Numbered from the stretch's first letter, positions 1-9,388 are shown. The stretch: 64,000 nt of DNA from Dethiosulfatarculus sandiegensis (GCF_000931935.2 NZ_AZAC01000067.1:1-64000), one strand, 5' to 3'. Numbers and translations are program-made. The notes: a model not told the origin generated them from the sequence alone.

Positions 1-124
1 GGAAAACCGCATGAAATGCGGCATCGGTATCTGTGGGCGGTGCAATGTAGGGCCGGAGTATGTCTGCAAGGACGGACCGGTCTTCACAAAAGCCCAATTG
101 GAAAAAATGCCGGTGGAATACTAG
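1..124 (+). CDS. C-terminal end of a 2Fe-2S flavin/NAD(P)H oxidoreductase subunit (partial)
   Basis: Only the last 40 codons are present, in frame from base 2 to a TAG at 122-124. The visible peptide has four cysteines spaced C-x4-C-x2-C-x8-C, then a short DGPVF stretch. This is the 2Fe-2S cluster tail of the electron-transfer subunits related to dihydroorotate dehydrogenase PyrK, sulfite reductase AsrB and HdrG/FloxA. In sulfate reducers such subunits pass electrons between NAD(P)H or ferredoxin and heterodisulfide-reductase-like proteins, which fits the Hdr-like gene that follows 420 bases downstream. The flavin and NAD domains lie outside the window, so the exact subfamily is open. Confidence 0.75.
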   Translation, partial: ENRMKCGIGICGRCNVGPEYVCKDGPVFTKAQLEKMPVEY

Positions 125-545
125 GCTACAGAACCTTGAGACCTGTCTTTGCCTGAGTAGACCCCTGGCGACTAGTTTATAAACGCCGATCCGTCCTGTG
201 CGGATCGGCGCAGGTGAAAACCTTACGAGTTGAATTTTGATAATGGGTTTGCTCGATAAGCGTCGAGAAGGTAAATAAAGACTAGTAGGACGAGGCTTTT
301 ACCGAGTTTTCGGGCTCGGGTTTGTCCCTAAAAAACCCTGTTTATAAGAGCGTTTTTTGGTGCTTTTTTTGGGGGTCTCGTGCTACAAAGTAATTATGAG
401 GGCATTACTGGAAAGTCGAGTAAGATAGGGGGTATACCCTATGATAGCGCCAGCGTTTCTTACTCTTCGACACCAAAGGCCGAGATAACCACTGGCTGTT
501 CAAGACTCTTGAGATACAGTGCCAGAATCCAGGGAGGAGTTGCCT
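125..545 (+). other. Intergenic leader with a perfect 10-bp hairpin
   Basis: No gene is supported in these 421 bases. A perfect hairpin (10-bp stem 184-193 / 201-210, 7-base loop) follows the upstream stop by 60 bases. It has no T-run, so it may be a non-classical terminator or an RNA stabiliser. A weaker A-run/T-run pairing lies around 331-361. The gap ends in an AGGAG ribosome binding site at 535-539 ahead of the next gene. Confidence 0.5.
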
Positions 546-1868
546 ATGGCAGAAGAAGCAATCACCCTGAAATCCGAACTCGGGGAGTTTAGGAAGAAAG
601 TAAACGAGGTTTTGCCAGACAACAACCTGAGCATGTGTTTCACTTGTGGAACCTGCTCCGGCGGTTGCCCGGCTACCGGCCTGCACGACATGGACCCCAG
701 GAAATTCGTGCGGATGTTGGCCTTGGGATTGGATGAGGAAGCCACTTCCTCGCCGTGGGTCTGGATGTGCAGCATGTGTCAACGCTGTATCCACGCCTGT
801 CCCATGAACGTCAATATCCCGCAGCTTGTTTTCCTGGCCAGGCAGACCTGGCCCAGGGAAGAGCGCCCCAAGGGTATTCTGGGCTCCTGTGATTTTGCCC
901 TGCGCAGCGATGCGTGCAGCGCCATGGGAGCTTCACCTGAGGACTTTAAGTTCGTGGTTGAAGACGTTCTGGAAGAGGTCCGCGAGACCCAGCCGGGTTT
1001 TGAGGATTTAGAAGCTCCTGTTGATAAACAGGGGGCCTATTTTTTCCTTAACCAGAACTCTCGTGAACCGGTGACCGAGCCTGACGAGATGGTGCCTTTG
1101 TGGAAGATTCTGCACAAAGTCGGTGCAGACTGGACCTACGGCACCGCCGGATGGGCGGCGGAAAACTATTGCATGTTCCTTGCCGATGATGATGCCTGGA
1201 AGCACATCACCGAGGTCAAGGTAAAGGCTGTGGAGGATCTAGGCTGTAAAGTCTGGCTCAACACGGAATGAGGCCACGAGTTTTTCGCAGTCCGGGCCGG
1301 ACTGCAAAAGTACAATATCAAGCCTAACTTCGAAGTCAAAAGCATCATCGAATACTATGCCCAATGGATAAGAGAGGGCAAACTCAAAGTCAGCTCCGAC
1401 TGGAACAAAGATTTAAAAATTAAGTTTACGGTGCAGGATCCCTGCCAGTTGGTAAGGAAATCCTTGGGTGATCCTGTGGCCGAAGACCTGCGTTTTGTTG
1501 TCAAGTCTGTGGTCGGTGAAGAAAATTTCATAGACATGCATCCCAACCGCTCCAACAACTTCTGCTGTGGCGGTGGCGGTGGCTTCCTCCAATCTGGTTA
1601 TGCCGATGAACGCCGCGAGTTCGGTAGAAAAAAATTAGACCAGATTTTGGAAACCAAAGCTGATTATTGCATCGCTCCTTGTCACAACTGTCACGCTCAG
1701 ATTCATGATCTTTCAGATCACTACGAAGCGGGATACCACACGGTTCACCTGTGGACCCTCATCGCCCTTTCCATGGGTATGCTCGGTGAGAATGAACGGG
1801 AATACCTGGGGCCGGATCTGGCTGATGTGGGCCTGGAGTGGTTGCAGGAGAATGAGGACGAGGAATAA
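546..1868 (+). CDS. HdrC/HdrB-like iron-sulfur oxidoreductase, probable selenoprotein (Sec at TGA 1269-1271)
   Basis: One reading frame runs from ATG 546 (AGGAG 7 bases upstream) to TAA at 1868, interrupted only by a TGA at codon 242. If that TGA is read as selenocysteine the protein has 440 residues. The N-terminal HdrC-like part has two 4Fe-4S motifs (C31/C34/C37/C41 and C75/C78/C81/C85). The C-terminal HdrB/HdrD-like CCG part has a DPCQ cysteine, a CCGGGGG motif and a C-x3-C-x2-C ending. The TGA replaces the Cys expected in the TECGH motif of this family, and coding similarity continues unbroken on both sides. The protein probably moves electrons to a disulfide- or quinone-linked partner with the upstream flavoprotein. 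Without readthrough, the product would be a 241-residue HdrC-like fragment and the catalytic half would be lost. Confidence 0.85.
1287..1305 (+). promoter_or_regulatory. Bacterial SECIS-like hairpin
   Basis: An exact 8-bp stem (1287-1294 with 1298-1305) closes a GGC loop. The loop starts with G and lies 23 bases after the in-frame TGA. Bacterial SECIS elements known to bind SelB have a small apical loop with a G in the first two positions, placed roughly 16-37 bases after the UGA, and this hairpin meets all three conditions. The hairpin is inside the coding sequence, as is usual in bacteria. Confidence 0.8.
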
Positions 1869-1902
1869 GATTTAATCTTATTTCCTGCTTTAAAAGTTCT
1901 CT

Positions 1903-1941
1903 AAAAGGGGATTTCGCCTCGAAAGGCGGAATCCCCTTTTT
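1903..1941 (+). terminator. Rho-independent terminator after the Hdr-like selenoprotein gene
   Basis: A 17-base arm (1903-1919) pairs with 1924-1940 through a four-base loop, with one wobble pair. It is A-rich on the left and T-rich on the right, and it follows the stop codon by 35 bases. Confidence 0.85.
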
Positions 1942-2392
1942 ATATTAACGTAACATCCTGATTAATATTTAATTCCAAGTGGCAAAAAAACAAAATCTCA
2001 CAACTTGCTTAAGAAATAGCCCCGCCTTTATTTTCTAATACAAGTTAATTACCTGAGTGGGTTGTAGTAAAACCAATGCGATAATTTTACCTGTTCGTAA
2101 ATCGTGGAAGATTAGTCACCCTAAAAAAACACTAAAATAACCAGTTTTGTTTATTGGGTTAATTGTTTTAGTATGAGAAAATTGTGTTGGAGTGAGATAG
2201 TAAATAATACAATTTGGGAGTAAACTGTAAAGTAAAGTAATGGATATTTTTAATTTTGAGTTATGCTATTTTTGTGAATAATATACTATAGTATAGAATT
2301 AAATTAAAACGGATTTGCTTTATTAATGAGTTTTAATATTTCTATTATTCTGTATTGGTTATGCCGAGTAGACACTGATATTTTCTGGAAAA
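1942..2392. other. AT-rich non-coding stretch
   Basis: No reading frame of interest was seen. The base composition is visibly far more A/T than the flanking genes, with many short A and T runs. A 14-base perfect palindrome (TATACTATAGTATA) sits at 2282-2295. The stretch precedes a decayed gene and may have come with it. Confidence 0.6.
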
Positions 2393-3599
2393 ATAAAAAG
2401 GATAATCATCGGCTTTTTAGGTTTATCTTTTTTGCTTTTATTTAGCGGCGGACAACTCCTTGCCTGCACCGGCCTGGCGCCTAAAGGTTCAGACGGCACT
2501 GTTGTGCGGGCCGAACCATGGAGTGGGAAAAATTCGACATGTGCTCAAAGGCTGTGGTTATCTCCCGGGGGACTGTTTTTCAATCAGACCTTTCAAACAA
2601 TGAAAAGGGAATTTCCTGGCAGGGCAGGTACGGATTTGCCGCTATTCAGGTTCTGGATAAGGCTGTGGCCGACGGTATGAATGAAAAAGACCTCTCTGCC
2701 GGAATATTTTATCATGCAGGATTTGCCGATTATGGCAAGCATATCCCGGGCCGGGAGGCTACGAGCATCTCCCTCAATGATCTCTTACATTATTTACTTT
2801 CAATTTTTAAACCCTGGATGAAGTTAAAAAGGACCCTGCCAAAATTAAGGTCGATCCTGTGGTTGAACCTGCTTTCGGCATCCCCGTACCGGTGCATATC
2901 ATGCTTACCGAGCCCGGTGGTAAAACCATGCTCATTGAGTTCAAAGTTGGAAGGCCTAAATTTTTTCATAGACCATTGGGGGTTATCACCAATAATCCCA
3001 CTTTTGACTGGCACCTTACAACCCTGAGGAATTATGGTTTTTTATCCGGTGAGCCCTTTAAAAATAAAAAATGGGGCGAGCTTGAGATAACTCCTTTGGC
3101 GGCCGGTTCCGGTTTTTTGGGGTTGCCCGGCGATTTTACCTCTCCTTCCCGTTTTGTGCGGGCAGTGGTTGCCCGGACTTCGCGCCCAACCAAGGGCGGC
3201 CTGGATACGGTTCAGGAGTTGTTTCGCATCCTGGATAATTTCAACGAGTGAGTCAAACAGGGTGAAGGATTTGAAACAGGGAGCAAGGTCGCCCTTCCTT
3301 CAGGCACCCAATGGACCATTGCCACAGACACCAAAAACCTGCTCCTTTACTATCACACCATGTTCAATCGCAGAATAAGGAAGCTTGACATGAGAAAAAA
3401 TGATTTTGGCCGGGGTCCCCTGCGCGGTTTTACCCTGGATGAAAAACGCACTCAGGATATCGAGGAAGTCACCGGTCGCTTAAGGACCCTGCCACAGCGG
3501 ATATTGCGGGAAACGCCCCGGCCTGGTCCGAAAATGACCAGTCAGGGCGCAGATGGTCCGGAAATATCAGTTACAAAACCGGTTTGTGATCACTACTAA
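2393..3599 (+). pseudogene. Decayed choloylglycine hydrolase / penicillin V acylase family gene
   Basis: Joined across frames, the region reads as one linear-amide C-N hydrolase: a signal peptide, LACTG with the Cys that becomes the N-terminal nucleophile, DGMNEKDLSAG, GVITNNPTFDW, and FLGLPGDFTSPSRFVRA. The lesions are: an ATA at 2393 where the start ATG is expected; a frame change near 2515 before MEWEKFDM; a missing base near 2808 (FK then TLDEVK); and a TGA at 3249 in a position where the family does not carry Cys. Similarity fades after about 3480 and the last frame stops at 3597-3599. These enzymes cleave bile-salt or N-acyl amide bonds, and the intact ancestor was probably exported. 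The gene is non-functional unless the assembly is badly wrong here. Confidence 0.85.
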
Positions 3600-3735
3600 T
3601 GTTGTTTCGACCTCTTCGGCAGCTTTTTGCTGTAAATACCTTTTGGGTCTTTGCCCAGCGTCACCAGGCATAAGCTTAAGCCTTATCCTGTCGCCCCAAT
3701 TCGGCCGGTTTTTCACCCGGCCCGACGCGCCTGAC

Positions 3736-4398
3736 TCAGATTAAACCAAAGTACATGGAAGCAATGATTTCAAAGTTTTTTCTAATGGATTCGGCACCTT
3801 TTATGATCGGCCCGTGTCCGGGCAAGACCCACTCAAGGTCAAGCTTAGCCATTCGTTCAATGGATTTTTTCAGCTCCTCACCGCTCCCGCCGGGAAAATC
3901 AACCCGGCCTACGCCTTGGGCAAAGATGAGGTCTCCGGCAAAAAGGACCTTTTGGGTGTTGTTATAAAGACATACATGTCCAGGGCTGTGGCCTGGTGTG
4001 AGAAAAACTTCCCATTCTTCATTGCCCAGCTGAAAAGGGCCTTCCTCCAAGATGATATCTATTTTAAGTTCGGGAAAATTCATACCCAGGGAGCGGGCCA
4101 GGCTGCGCCCCTGACCTTGCATGTATTCAACTTCCAGGGAGTGCATGGCCAGGCGGGAGCCTTTTTTTTGCAGTTGCTCAGCCGCCTCAAAGTGGTCCGG
4201 GTGGCAATGGGTTAAAAATACAATTTCCGGGGTCTCGGGTAACTTGTCTTCTTTAAGGCCTTTTTCAACATGATAGTAAAAGTTCGCGTGGCCCGGATCA
4301 ATCAAAAGGGTGGGCGGACCTGCCACAGCATAGGTGTTGCAGTTGTTGGCGATCATCTGAGTCCAGGGATAGGCATGAATATCGCCGATGAGCTTCAT
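3736..4398 (-). CDS. Metallo-beta-lactamase-fold hydrolase (glyoxalase II-like)
   Basis: The start is the ATG at 4398, preceded by AGGAG; a longer frame upstream has no ribosome binding site. The 220-residue protein carries the zinc motif THCHPDH at about residues 63-69, a TPGHSPGH histidine about 75 residues later, AGDLIF, and a final GHG. This is the full ligand set of the glyoxalase II/MBL superfamily. No signal peptide or membrane segment is seen, so it is probably cytoplasmic. The substrate cannot be read from sequence; thiol-esters or glutathione/bacillithiol-type conjugates are common in the family. It is a single-gene unit, transcribed away from yjbQ. Confidence 0.85.
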   Translation of the reverse strand: MKLIGDIHAYPWTQMIANNCNTYAVAGPPTLLIDPGHANFYYHVEKGLKEDKLPETPEIVFLTHCHPDHFEAAEQLQKKGSRLAMHSLEVEYMQGQGRSLARSLGMNFPELKIDIILEEGPFQLGNEEWEVFLTPGHSPGHVCLYNNTQKVLFAGDLIFAQGVGRVDFPGGSGEELKKSIERMAKLDLEWVLPGHGPIIKGAESIRKNFEIIASMYFGLI

Positions 4399-4756
4399 GA
4401 TTTCTCCTATGTTTGAGAAGATGACTGATTTGAGTTTGCACGTAAGTTTGTAAATTGTCAATTTAAGGCAGAGTTTGTCCTTTTGGGGTTGGTTAATTTG
4501 ATGTAAGTATGATAACTATCTAATTTAAATGTGATTTTATTGTAAGTCATTAATGGAATCCGCATCCGGTTGAAATTCGCACTTATTGACTAGTTTAATT
4601 ATCTGTTTTATTTGTCGAATTGGCCTGTGAAAAACACTTGTGCTTAAAATGTGTTGGCCCAAAAGGTGTGATTTCTGATATCTATTTATCCAACCTGCCG
4701 AATAAGACTTTAATCAAAGACTTTGCGTTTAAATTAGAAAAAAAGGGACAGTATTT
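4399..4756. other. Divergent intergenic region
   Basis: This is an AT-rich gap between the minus-strand MBL hydrolase and the plus-strand yjbQ. It must hold both promoters, but I could not pick convincing paired boxes. No gene or strong hairpin was seen. Confidence 0.4.
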
Positions 4757-5161
4757 ATGCAGACCATCACAATCAAGACGGGGCGTCACAGCCAAGCGCT
4801 TGATATCACTTCCCAGGTAAGTGAATGTGTAAGGAAAAACGGAATACAAAACGGCTGGTGCCAGGTTTTTGTCAAGCACACCACAGCCGGGTTGTGTGTG
4901 AATGAAGCGGCAGATCCCTCGGTAATGGAGGACCTTTTGGCCGGACTGGAGCGGATGGTCCCCTGGGACGGCCCTTATACACACGCGGAAGGCAATTCTG
5001 CAGCTCATATAAAATCGGTTTTAACCGGCAGCAGCGTGAGGGTTCCGGTGGTTGACACCAGGCTGAATCTCGGGACTTGGCAGGGGATTTTTTTCCTGGA
5101 ATTCGACGGTCCCAGGACCAGGAATTTTGTGGTTGATGTTCTTGCCGGTGTGAATGATTGA
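4757..5161 (+). CDS. yjbQ: YjbQ family (UPF0047) protein
   Basis: The 134-residue protein covers the whole YjbQ family: FVKHTTAGLCVNEAADPSV in the middle, a conserved GNSAAHIKS stretch with the active-region histidine, and GTWQGIFFLEFDGPR near the end. Members have been linked to a weak thiamine-phosphate synthase activity, but the physiological role is unsettled. It starts at ATG 4757, with a weak purine-rich site upstream. It appears to be transcribed alone. A second family member lies at 21399 and is more divergent, so the two may not be redundant. Confidence 0.9.
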   Translation: MQTITIKTGRHSQALDITSQVSECVRKNGIQNGWCQVFVKHTTAGLCVNEAADPSVMEDLLAGLERMVPWDGPYTHAEGNSAAHIKSVLTGSSVRVPVVDTRLNLGTWQGIFFLEFDGPRTRNFVVDVLAGVND

Positions 5162-5389
5162 GTAAATAAAGAGCCGGATTTAATTTGCGCAACGCTCGTA
5201 GATTTGAGAAGAGGATTTGACAAGGGAGTGAAAAAGGTCGATGGGTGCGCAGGTCGGGCGATGGGCTTTCATAGTCGCCCGGCCGTGTCGGGCTGAGATT
5301 TTTGGCAAGCTTTACAGACTGTTTATGGCTATGTCGCTGTTTCCCCCTTGGCCTGTCGATTCAAGTGGATATGAATAAGGAGACTGATT

Positions 5390-6148
5390 TTGGGAGTAAA
5401 GATTGATTTGGAAGATGCCCTCTGCACCCTGGAGGACATGCGTCATGAAGATATAGATGAAGGAGTGGCAAATGCCCTCTTGAAGGTTGGGGTGGCTTAT
5501 CTGGAAAGGGGCAAGGACGACCTGGCCTTTGAGGCTCTGGATGAGGCTTATTACCTTTGTAAAAAGTTGGAGAACGATACGGGAAGGGCCCAGGTTTGCC
5601 TGCGCCTGGCGGATGTTGCCTGGCTAAGGGGTAATTGGCTAAGGGCCGAAGAACTTTTAAGAGAAGCCCTGATTGTATTTGAGCAGGAAAACGATGTACC
5701 CGGCTGCCTGGGCGCCTTTGAAAGGCTGTGTGAAACCCTGAGCAAGGCGGGTAGATATGATCAGGCAAAAGAGTGCCTTATCAAGGCCCTGAAAATAGCT
5801 GAAAAAGGAAACGACGTGGTGGGGCGGCTGTTTTTGATTCAAAGGCTGGCTCCGCTGTATAGAGCTATGGGTCAATTGGATAGAGCGGAAGACGCCTACA
5901 GGGAACTGGGGAAGCTGGCCCATGAGATGAACGACCCCCAGAGGGTTGCCCTGGCCCTGGTGGGACTGGGCACATGTCAGGCGGAGCAGGATAGAAAAAC
6001 TGAGGCTGCGGAAATTTTGATCCAGGCCAGGGATGTATTTTTGAGTCTGGGTCAGATGAACAGGGCCTCTCAAGTGGAAGAGGAAATGCGAAGGCTAGGT
6101 TGCCTGGCGCAAAACGACCAAGATACCAAGGAAGAGAGAGGAAAATGA
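5390..6148 (+). CDS. Tetratricopeptide-repeat protein
   Basis: The 252-residue protein is built almost entirely of helical TPR-type repeats (about five: LERGKDDLAFEALDEA, LRGNWLRAEELLREA, LSKAGRYDQAKECLIKA, MGQLDRAEDAYRE, AEQDRKTEAAEIL). There is no signal peptide, so it is presumably a cytoplasmic scaffold. The start is a TTG about 7 bases after AAGGAG. Its stop overlaps the start of the SYLF gene by four bases (ATGA at 6145-6148), which indicates translational coupling and a joint role. The partner is unknown. Confidence 0.8.
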   Translation: MGVKIDLEDALCTLEDMRHEDIDEGVANALLKVGVAYLERGKDDLAFEALDEAYYLCKKLENDTGRAQVCLRLADVAWLRGNWLRAEELLREALIVFEQENDVPGCLGAFERLCETLSKAGRYDQAKECLIKALKIAEKGNDVVGRLFLIQRLAPLYRAMGQLDRAEDAYRELGKLAHEMNDPQRVALALVGLGTCQAEQDRKTEAAEILIQARDVFLSLGQMNRASQVEEEMRRLGCLAQNDQDTKEERGK

Positions 6149-6843
6149 GACAAATTGGCAAACGGATCGGAGTTTTCATTCTGGCCGCTTTGGTGTTGGG
6201 GTTTGCTGGGCATGCCATGGCACTGGATAAGTTCGAGGCGGAGCTGAAAGTCAAAGAGGCCGCGATACTGGTTGAAAAATTCATGACTTCGCCTGATTCC
6301 GGTGCTCCGCACTGGATGCTTAAAAGGGCCAAGGCGGTGATTTTGATACCCAATATGGTTAAAGCCGGCTTTGTGGTGGGCGGTAAATATGGACACGGCG
6401 TGGTCTGCGTGCGCAAGGCCGACGGCTCTTGGAGTGAACCTTCTTTCATGGTAATCGCCGGAGCCAATGTGGGCTTCCAGATCGGCGCTGAATCCATGGA
6501 TCTCTTTATGTTTGTCATGAGGGAAAGGGGTCTGGAAGGGGTTCTTAAAAATCAGGTCAAGTTTGGGGTGGATGCTTCTGTGGCCGCCGGTCCGGTGGGA
6601 CGCACTGCAGAGGCTTCGCTATCGGCCGCCAGTCTTTCGGCTGATGTGTATTCCTATTCCAGGGCCCAGGGGGCCTTTGCCGGAGCCACAGTGGGAGCGG
6701 CCGGGCTGGAAGTTGATGAAGACACTAATAAGTCCTACTACGGTAAAGACGCCACCAGTAAGGAAATCCTGCAAGGCGGTAAGGTCGTGGCCCCGGAGGC
6801 GGCCAGGCATCTTATGGAGGTTTTGGCCAGGTACAGCAAATAA
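6145..6843 (+). CDS. SYLF (Ysc84) domain lipid-binding protein, exported
   Basis: The 232-residue protein starts with a clear signal peptide (MRQIGKRIGVFILAALVLGF, cleavage near AMA-LD). The SYLF/Ysc84 domain follows: LKRAKAVILIPNMVKAGFVVGGKYG, then SEPSFMVIAGANVGFQIGAESMDL, and SVAAGPVGRTAEAS. In eukaryotes SYLF binds phosphoinositides; bacterial forms are periplasmic or outer-membrane associated with no fixed role. The ATGA overlap with the TPR gene puts both in one operon. A weak hairpin after the stop (6879-6920) may end it. Confidence 0.88.
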   Translation: MRQIGKRIGVFILAALVLGFAGHAMALDKFEAELKVKEAAILVEKFMTSPDSGAPHWMLKRAKAVILIPNMVKAGFVVGGKYGHGVVCVRKADGSWSEPSFMVIAGANVGFQIGAESMDLFMFVMRERGLEGVLKNQVKFGVDASVAAGPVGRTAEASLSAASLSADVYSYSRAQGAFAGATVGAAGLEVDEDTNKSYYGKDATSKEILQGGKVVAPEAARHLMEVLARYSK

Positions 6844-7271
6844 CGGCGAAAATGTCTGTTGACAAATAGCAGAAAAACGGGTCCTGAAAACACCTCCGGA
6901 CGTTTTGTGTTTCAGGGCCCTAATAATGTTATCAACCAGAAAAGAAGTTTTTAAACTTCAAAATGGCGGTCCGCTGAACTGCACGGCTTGATTCAGGCGT
7001 GTAATCCCTTACGGTTGGCAGGGCTCAAATTTTGGGCAGGAAGGCCTCTTCAAAGCCCGAGAGGGCCTTGCCTGGAAGCCGGGGGCAACGCCAAAGCCAC
7101 TGTTGTCTCCGGTTGGTGTTATCTGAAGCCCCTATTTTAAAAGGCGCGGGTTTTCCCTTTTCAAAAAGCCGGAATTTGTAGGCGCCCTCGAATCCTGATT
7201 TCGGTTGCCTCTTGTGGAAAATCCGTCAGTGAAAAGGATTTTAAAATTGGTGACAGTGGGGCTTTGATTTC
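6844..7271. other. Intergenic region with one hairpin
   Basis: A 14-base arm at 6879-6893 pairs imperfectly with 6907-6920, downstream of the SYLF gene and without a T-run. The rest is unremarkable; no gene supported. Confidence 0.4.
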
Positions 7272-7541
7272 TCAACAGGCTCCACAGCCCTTTTCCCGGT
7301 GGATGTCATACCAGGTTTTGATCAGCTTTTTCCTTTCAGGGCCGGTCAGCTCAAGCTGCCTGGCAACCTCGCCTTTGGAGATCAGTCCGGTGAAAAAGGC
7401 GAATCGGCAAAGATAGGTGAGCCCCTCGAGATCAGGGCCAACTCCCTTGTCTTCAAGCCACTGCTCTGCACCGTGGGCTTTAATCATTTTCCACAGGTTG
7501 TCAAACCGTTCAGGTATAACCGAATCGTCGGTTCGGATCAT
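7272..7541 (-). CDS. Small conserved-looking protein of unknown function
   Basis: Starting at the ATG at 7541 gives 89 residues: MIRTDDSVIPERFDNLWKMI, a helix-rich middle (GLTYLCRFAFFTGLISKGEV) and a C-terminal CGAC that could bind a metal. An alternative upstream start would add 29 residues with no better ribosome binding site. I do not recognise the family. It points away from dsrAB and is not in an operon. The amino-acid composition is protein-like, but conservation has not been checked. Confidence 0.5.
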   Translation of the reverse strand: MIRTDDSVIPERFDNLWKMIKAHGAEQWLEDKGVGPDLEGLTYLCRFAFFTGLISKGEVARQLELTGPERKKLIKTWYDIHREKGCGAC

Positions 7542-7809
7542 GGGCGGCCTCGCTGTCCAAATAAAAATTCTGATAACTATGCGCTGCAAATAGTATCTTG
7601 TCGAAAGCTTCGGGACAAGATAGTACATTGATGGTAATGTCTGTTCACCGAGTCCATTTACCGCGGATCGTGAAGTTACGGAAAAATAAAACGATTAGAA
7701 CCCGTTTTAATCTTATTACTCTGGGATTTTTAGGCTTCAGCCAACTTTAACCTGATTGTAAAGTTGATGAAACCTTACGGCAAATCGGGGGATTAAGTTT
7801 GAGCTGGGA

Positions 7810-7870
7810 CCAAAAAACCAACAGGCTGTAGGTGTTTTACGCCTAAAGCGCCTGTGAGGTTGTTTTTTGG
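7810..7870. promoter_or_regulatory. Nested inverted repeat directly upstream of the dsrAB -35 box
   Basis: Outer arms (7810-7820 with 7860-7870, CCAAAAAAC against GTTTTTTGG) and CAGG/CCTG enclose a second hairpin (TAGGTGT 7829-7835 with ACGCCTA 7839-7845). It ends exactly where TTGACA begins. It could be an operator, a cruciform, or a terminator insulating the promoter. Confidence 0.5.
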
Positions 7871-7899
7871 TTGACATGCTTTTGCGGTTTTTATAGATT
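7871..7899 (+). promoter_or_regulatory. Probable sigma-70 promoter of the dsr operon
   Basis: TTGACA at 7871-7876 and TAGATT at 7894-7899 are 17 bases apart (TATAGA at 7892 is an alternative with 15). The resulting leader before dsrA would be about 210 bases, with no convincing riboswitch. Confidence 0.6.
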
Positions 7900-8116
7900 C
7901 GGACATTGTGAGGACAGGAACTAATAACCCATACAATCATGTAATAGACCTGAAAACTGGGAATTGCTGGAGATGTGAACCACGTCTTACGGGTGGAGCA
8001 TCCTGGTTTGAAGGCTAAAAGAGCAAATCCGAATCCATTGGTCGCCCCTATGGAAGCGGTACTGCGATATTTAGGGTAATCAACAATTTAGCAATCCATA
8101 CCGGAGGAAGCAGCTA

Positions 8117-9388
8117 ATGGCAAAAATGCACCCAACTCCGATGCTCGATGAGCTGGAAAAAGGGCCGTGGCCAAGCTTCGTAACCGACATTAAGCGTTTG
8201 GCTGAAGCCGGTAAAGACGCTTGTGCGGATCTTTTGGGCCAGCTTGAGCTGTCCTATAAGGACAAAGAGGGCCACTGGAAACATGGCGGTATTGTGGGCG
8301 TGTTGGGCTACGGCGGAGGCGTTATCGGCCGTTATTCCGATGTTCCCGATCTTTTTCCCGGCGTTGAGCACTTCCATACGCTCCGCGTCAACCAGCCCGC
8401 GTCCAAATTTTACAAAACCGAGCGTCTGCGCGAGGTTATGGATATCTGGGAGCGCCGTGGCTCGGGTATGCTTAACATGCACGGCTCCACAGGCGATATG
8501 GTTTTACTCGGTGCCTTTACCGAGGAGTTGGAACCCATCTTTGCCGAGCTGACTGCAAAAGGCTGGGACTTGGGTGGTTCCGGTTCGGCCCTGCGCACAC
8601 CTGCCTGCTGCGTCGGTAAAGCCCGTTGCGAATGGGCCTGCATCGACACTCAGGATATCTGCTACGACCTGACCATGGAATTCCAGGACGAAATGCACCG
8701 TCCTGCCTGGCCGTACAAGTTCAAATTCAAGGTGGACGGCTGCCCCAATGGTTGCGTGGCCTCCATCGCCCGCTCCGACTGCTCCATTATCGGTACCTGG
8801 AAAGATGACATCCGCATCGACCAGGAAGCCGTGGCTGCCTACGCCGCAGGCGAAATTTGCGCCAATGGCGGAGCCCATGGCCCCGACACCAAGCTTGATA
8901 TCCAGGCTGATGTCTGCGACCTGTGCCCCACCCGTTGCATGTCCTATGACGGTAAAAAGCTGTACATCGACAACAAGGAATGTACACGCTGCATGCACTG
9001 CATCAACTTGATGCCCCAGGCCCTCAGGCCCGGCACCGAGACCGGCGCATCCATCCTGGTCGGCGCCAAGGCGCCCATCCTGGAAGGCGCCCAGATGAGC
9101 TCGTTGATCATTCCCTTCATTCCCATGGAAGCTCCCTACGAAGAGTTCAAAGACTTTGTCGAGAAGATGTGGGATTGGTGGGATGAGAACGGCAAAAACC
9201 GTGAGCGTATTGGTGAGCTGATTCAGCGCAAAGGCCTGCAGGAATTCCTGAAGGCCGTTGAGTTGGAGCCTGATCCTCGCATGGTCAAGGAACCCAGGTA
9301 CAACCCCTATATCTTCTACCAAGAAGATGAGGTTCCTGGCGGTTTCGAGCGTGACATCAAAGAATACCGCAAGCGCCACGCTCGGTAG
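8117..9388 (+). CDS. dsrA: Dissimilatory sulfite reductase alpha subunit
   Basis: DsrA forms an alpha2beta2 enzyme with DsrB in the cytoplasm and reduces sulfite in sulfate respiration, handing the sulfur to DsrC. The 423-residue length is typical. The start [20 protein letters not shown] is the family signature, and GGAGG lies 9 bases ahead of ATG 8117. Siroheme/4Fe-4S ligands are seen as C165-x5-C171 and C209-x3-C213 (DGCPNGC), and an inserted ferredoxin domain has cysteines at about 267-274 and 289-295. It is the first gene of the dsr operon and lies 26 bases ahead of dsrB. Confidence 0.99.
   Translation: MAKMHPTPMLDELEKGPWPSFVTDIKRLAEAGKDACADLLGQLELSYKDKEGHWKHGGIVGVLGYGGGVIGRYSDVPDLFPGVEHFHTLRVNQPASKFYKTERLREVMDIWERRGSGMLNMHGSTGDMVLLGAFTEELEPIFAELTAKGWDLGGSGSALRTPACCVGKARCEWACIDTQDICYDLTMEFQDEMHRPAWPYKFKFKVDGCPNGCVASIARSDCSIIGTWKDDIRIDQEAVAAYAAGEICANGGAHGPDTKLDIQADVCDLCPTRCMSYDGKKLYIDNKECTRCMHCINLMPQALRPGTETGASILVGAKAPILEGAQMSSLIIPFIPMEAPYEEFKDFVEKMWDWWDENGKNRERIGELIQRKGLQEFLKAVELEPDPRMVKEPRYNPYIFYQEDEVPGGFERDIKEYRKRHAR

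Noticed and set aside
3249-3251. In-frame TGA in the hydrolase pseudogene as a second selenocysteine codon
   Set aside because: The family has no Cys at this position, the gene also has frame changes and a lost start, and I saw no SECIS-like hairpin after it.
3701-3722. GGCCGG/CCGGCC hairpin as terminator of the MBL hydrolase gene
   Set aside because: On the minus strand it lacks a T-run and is short, so it was not called as a terminator.
4620-4820. 66-codon frame before yjbQ
   Set aside because: It starts without a ribosome binding site and overlaps the real yjbQ start in another frame.
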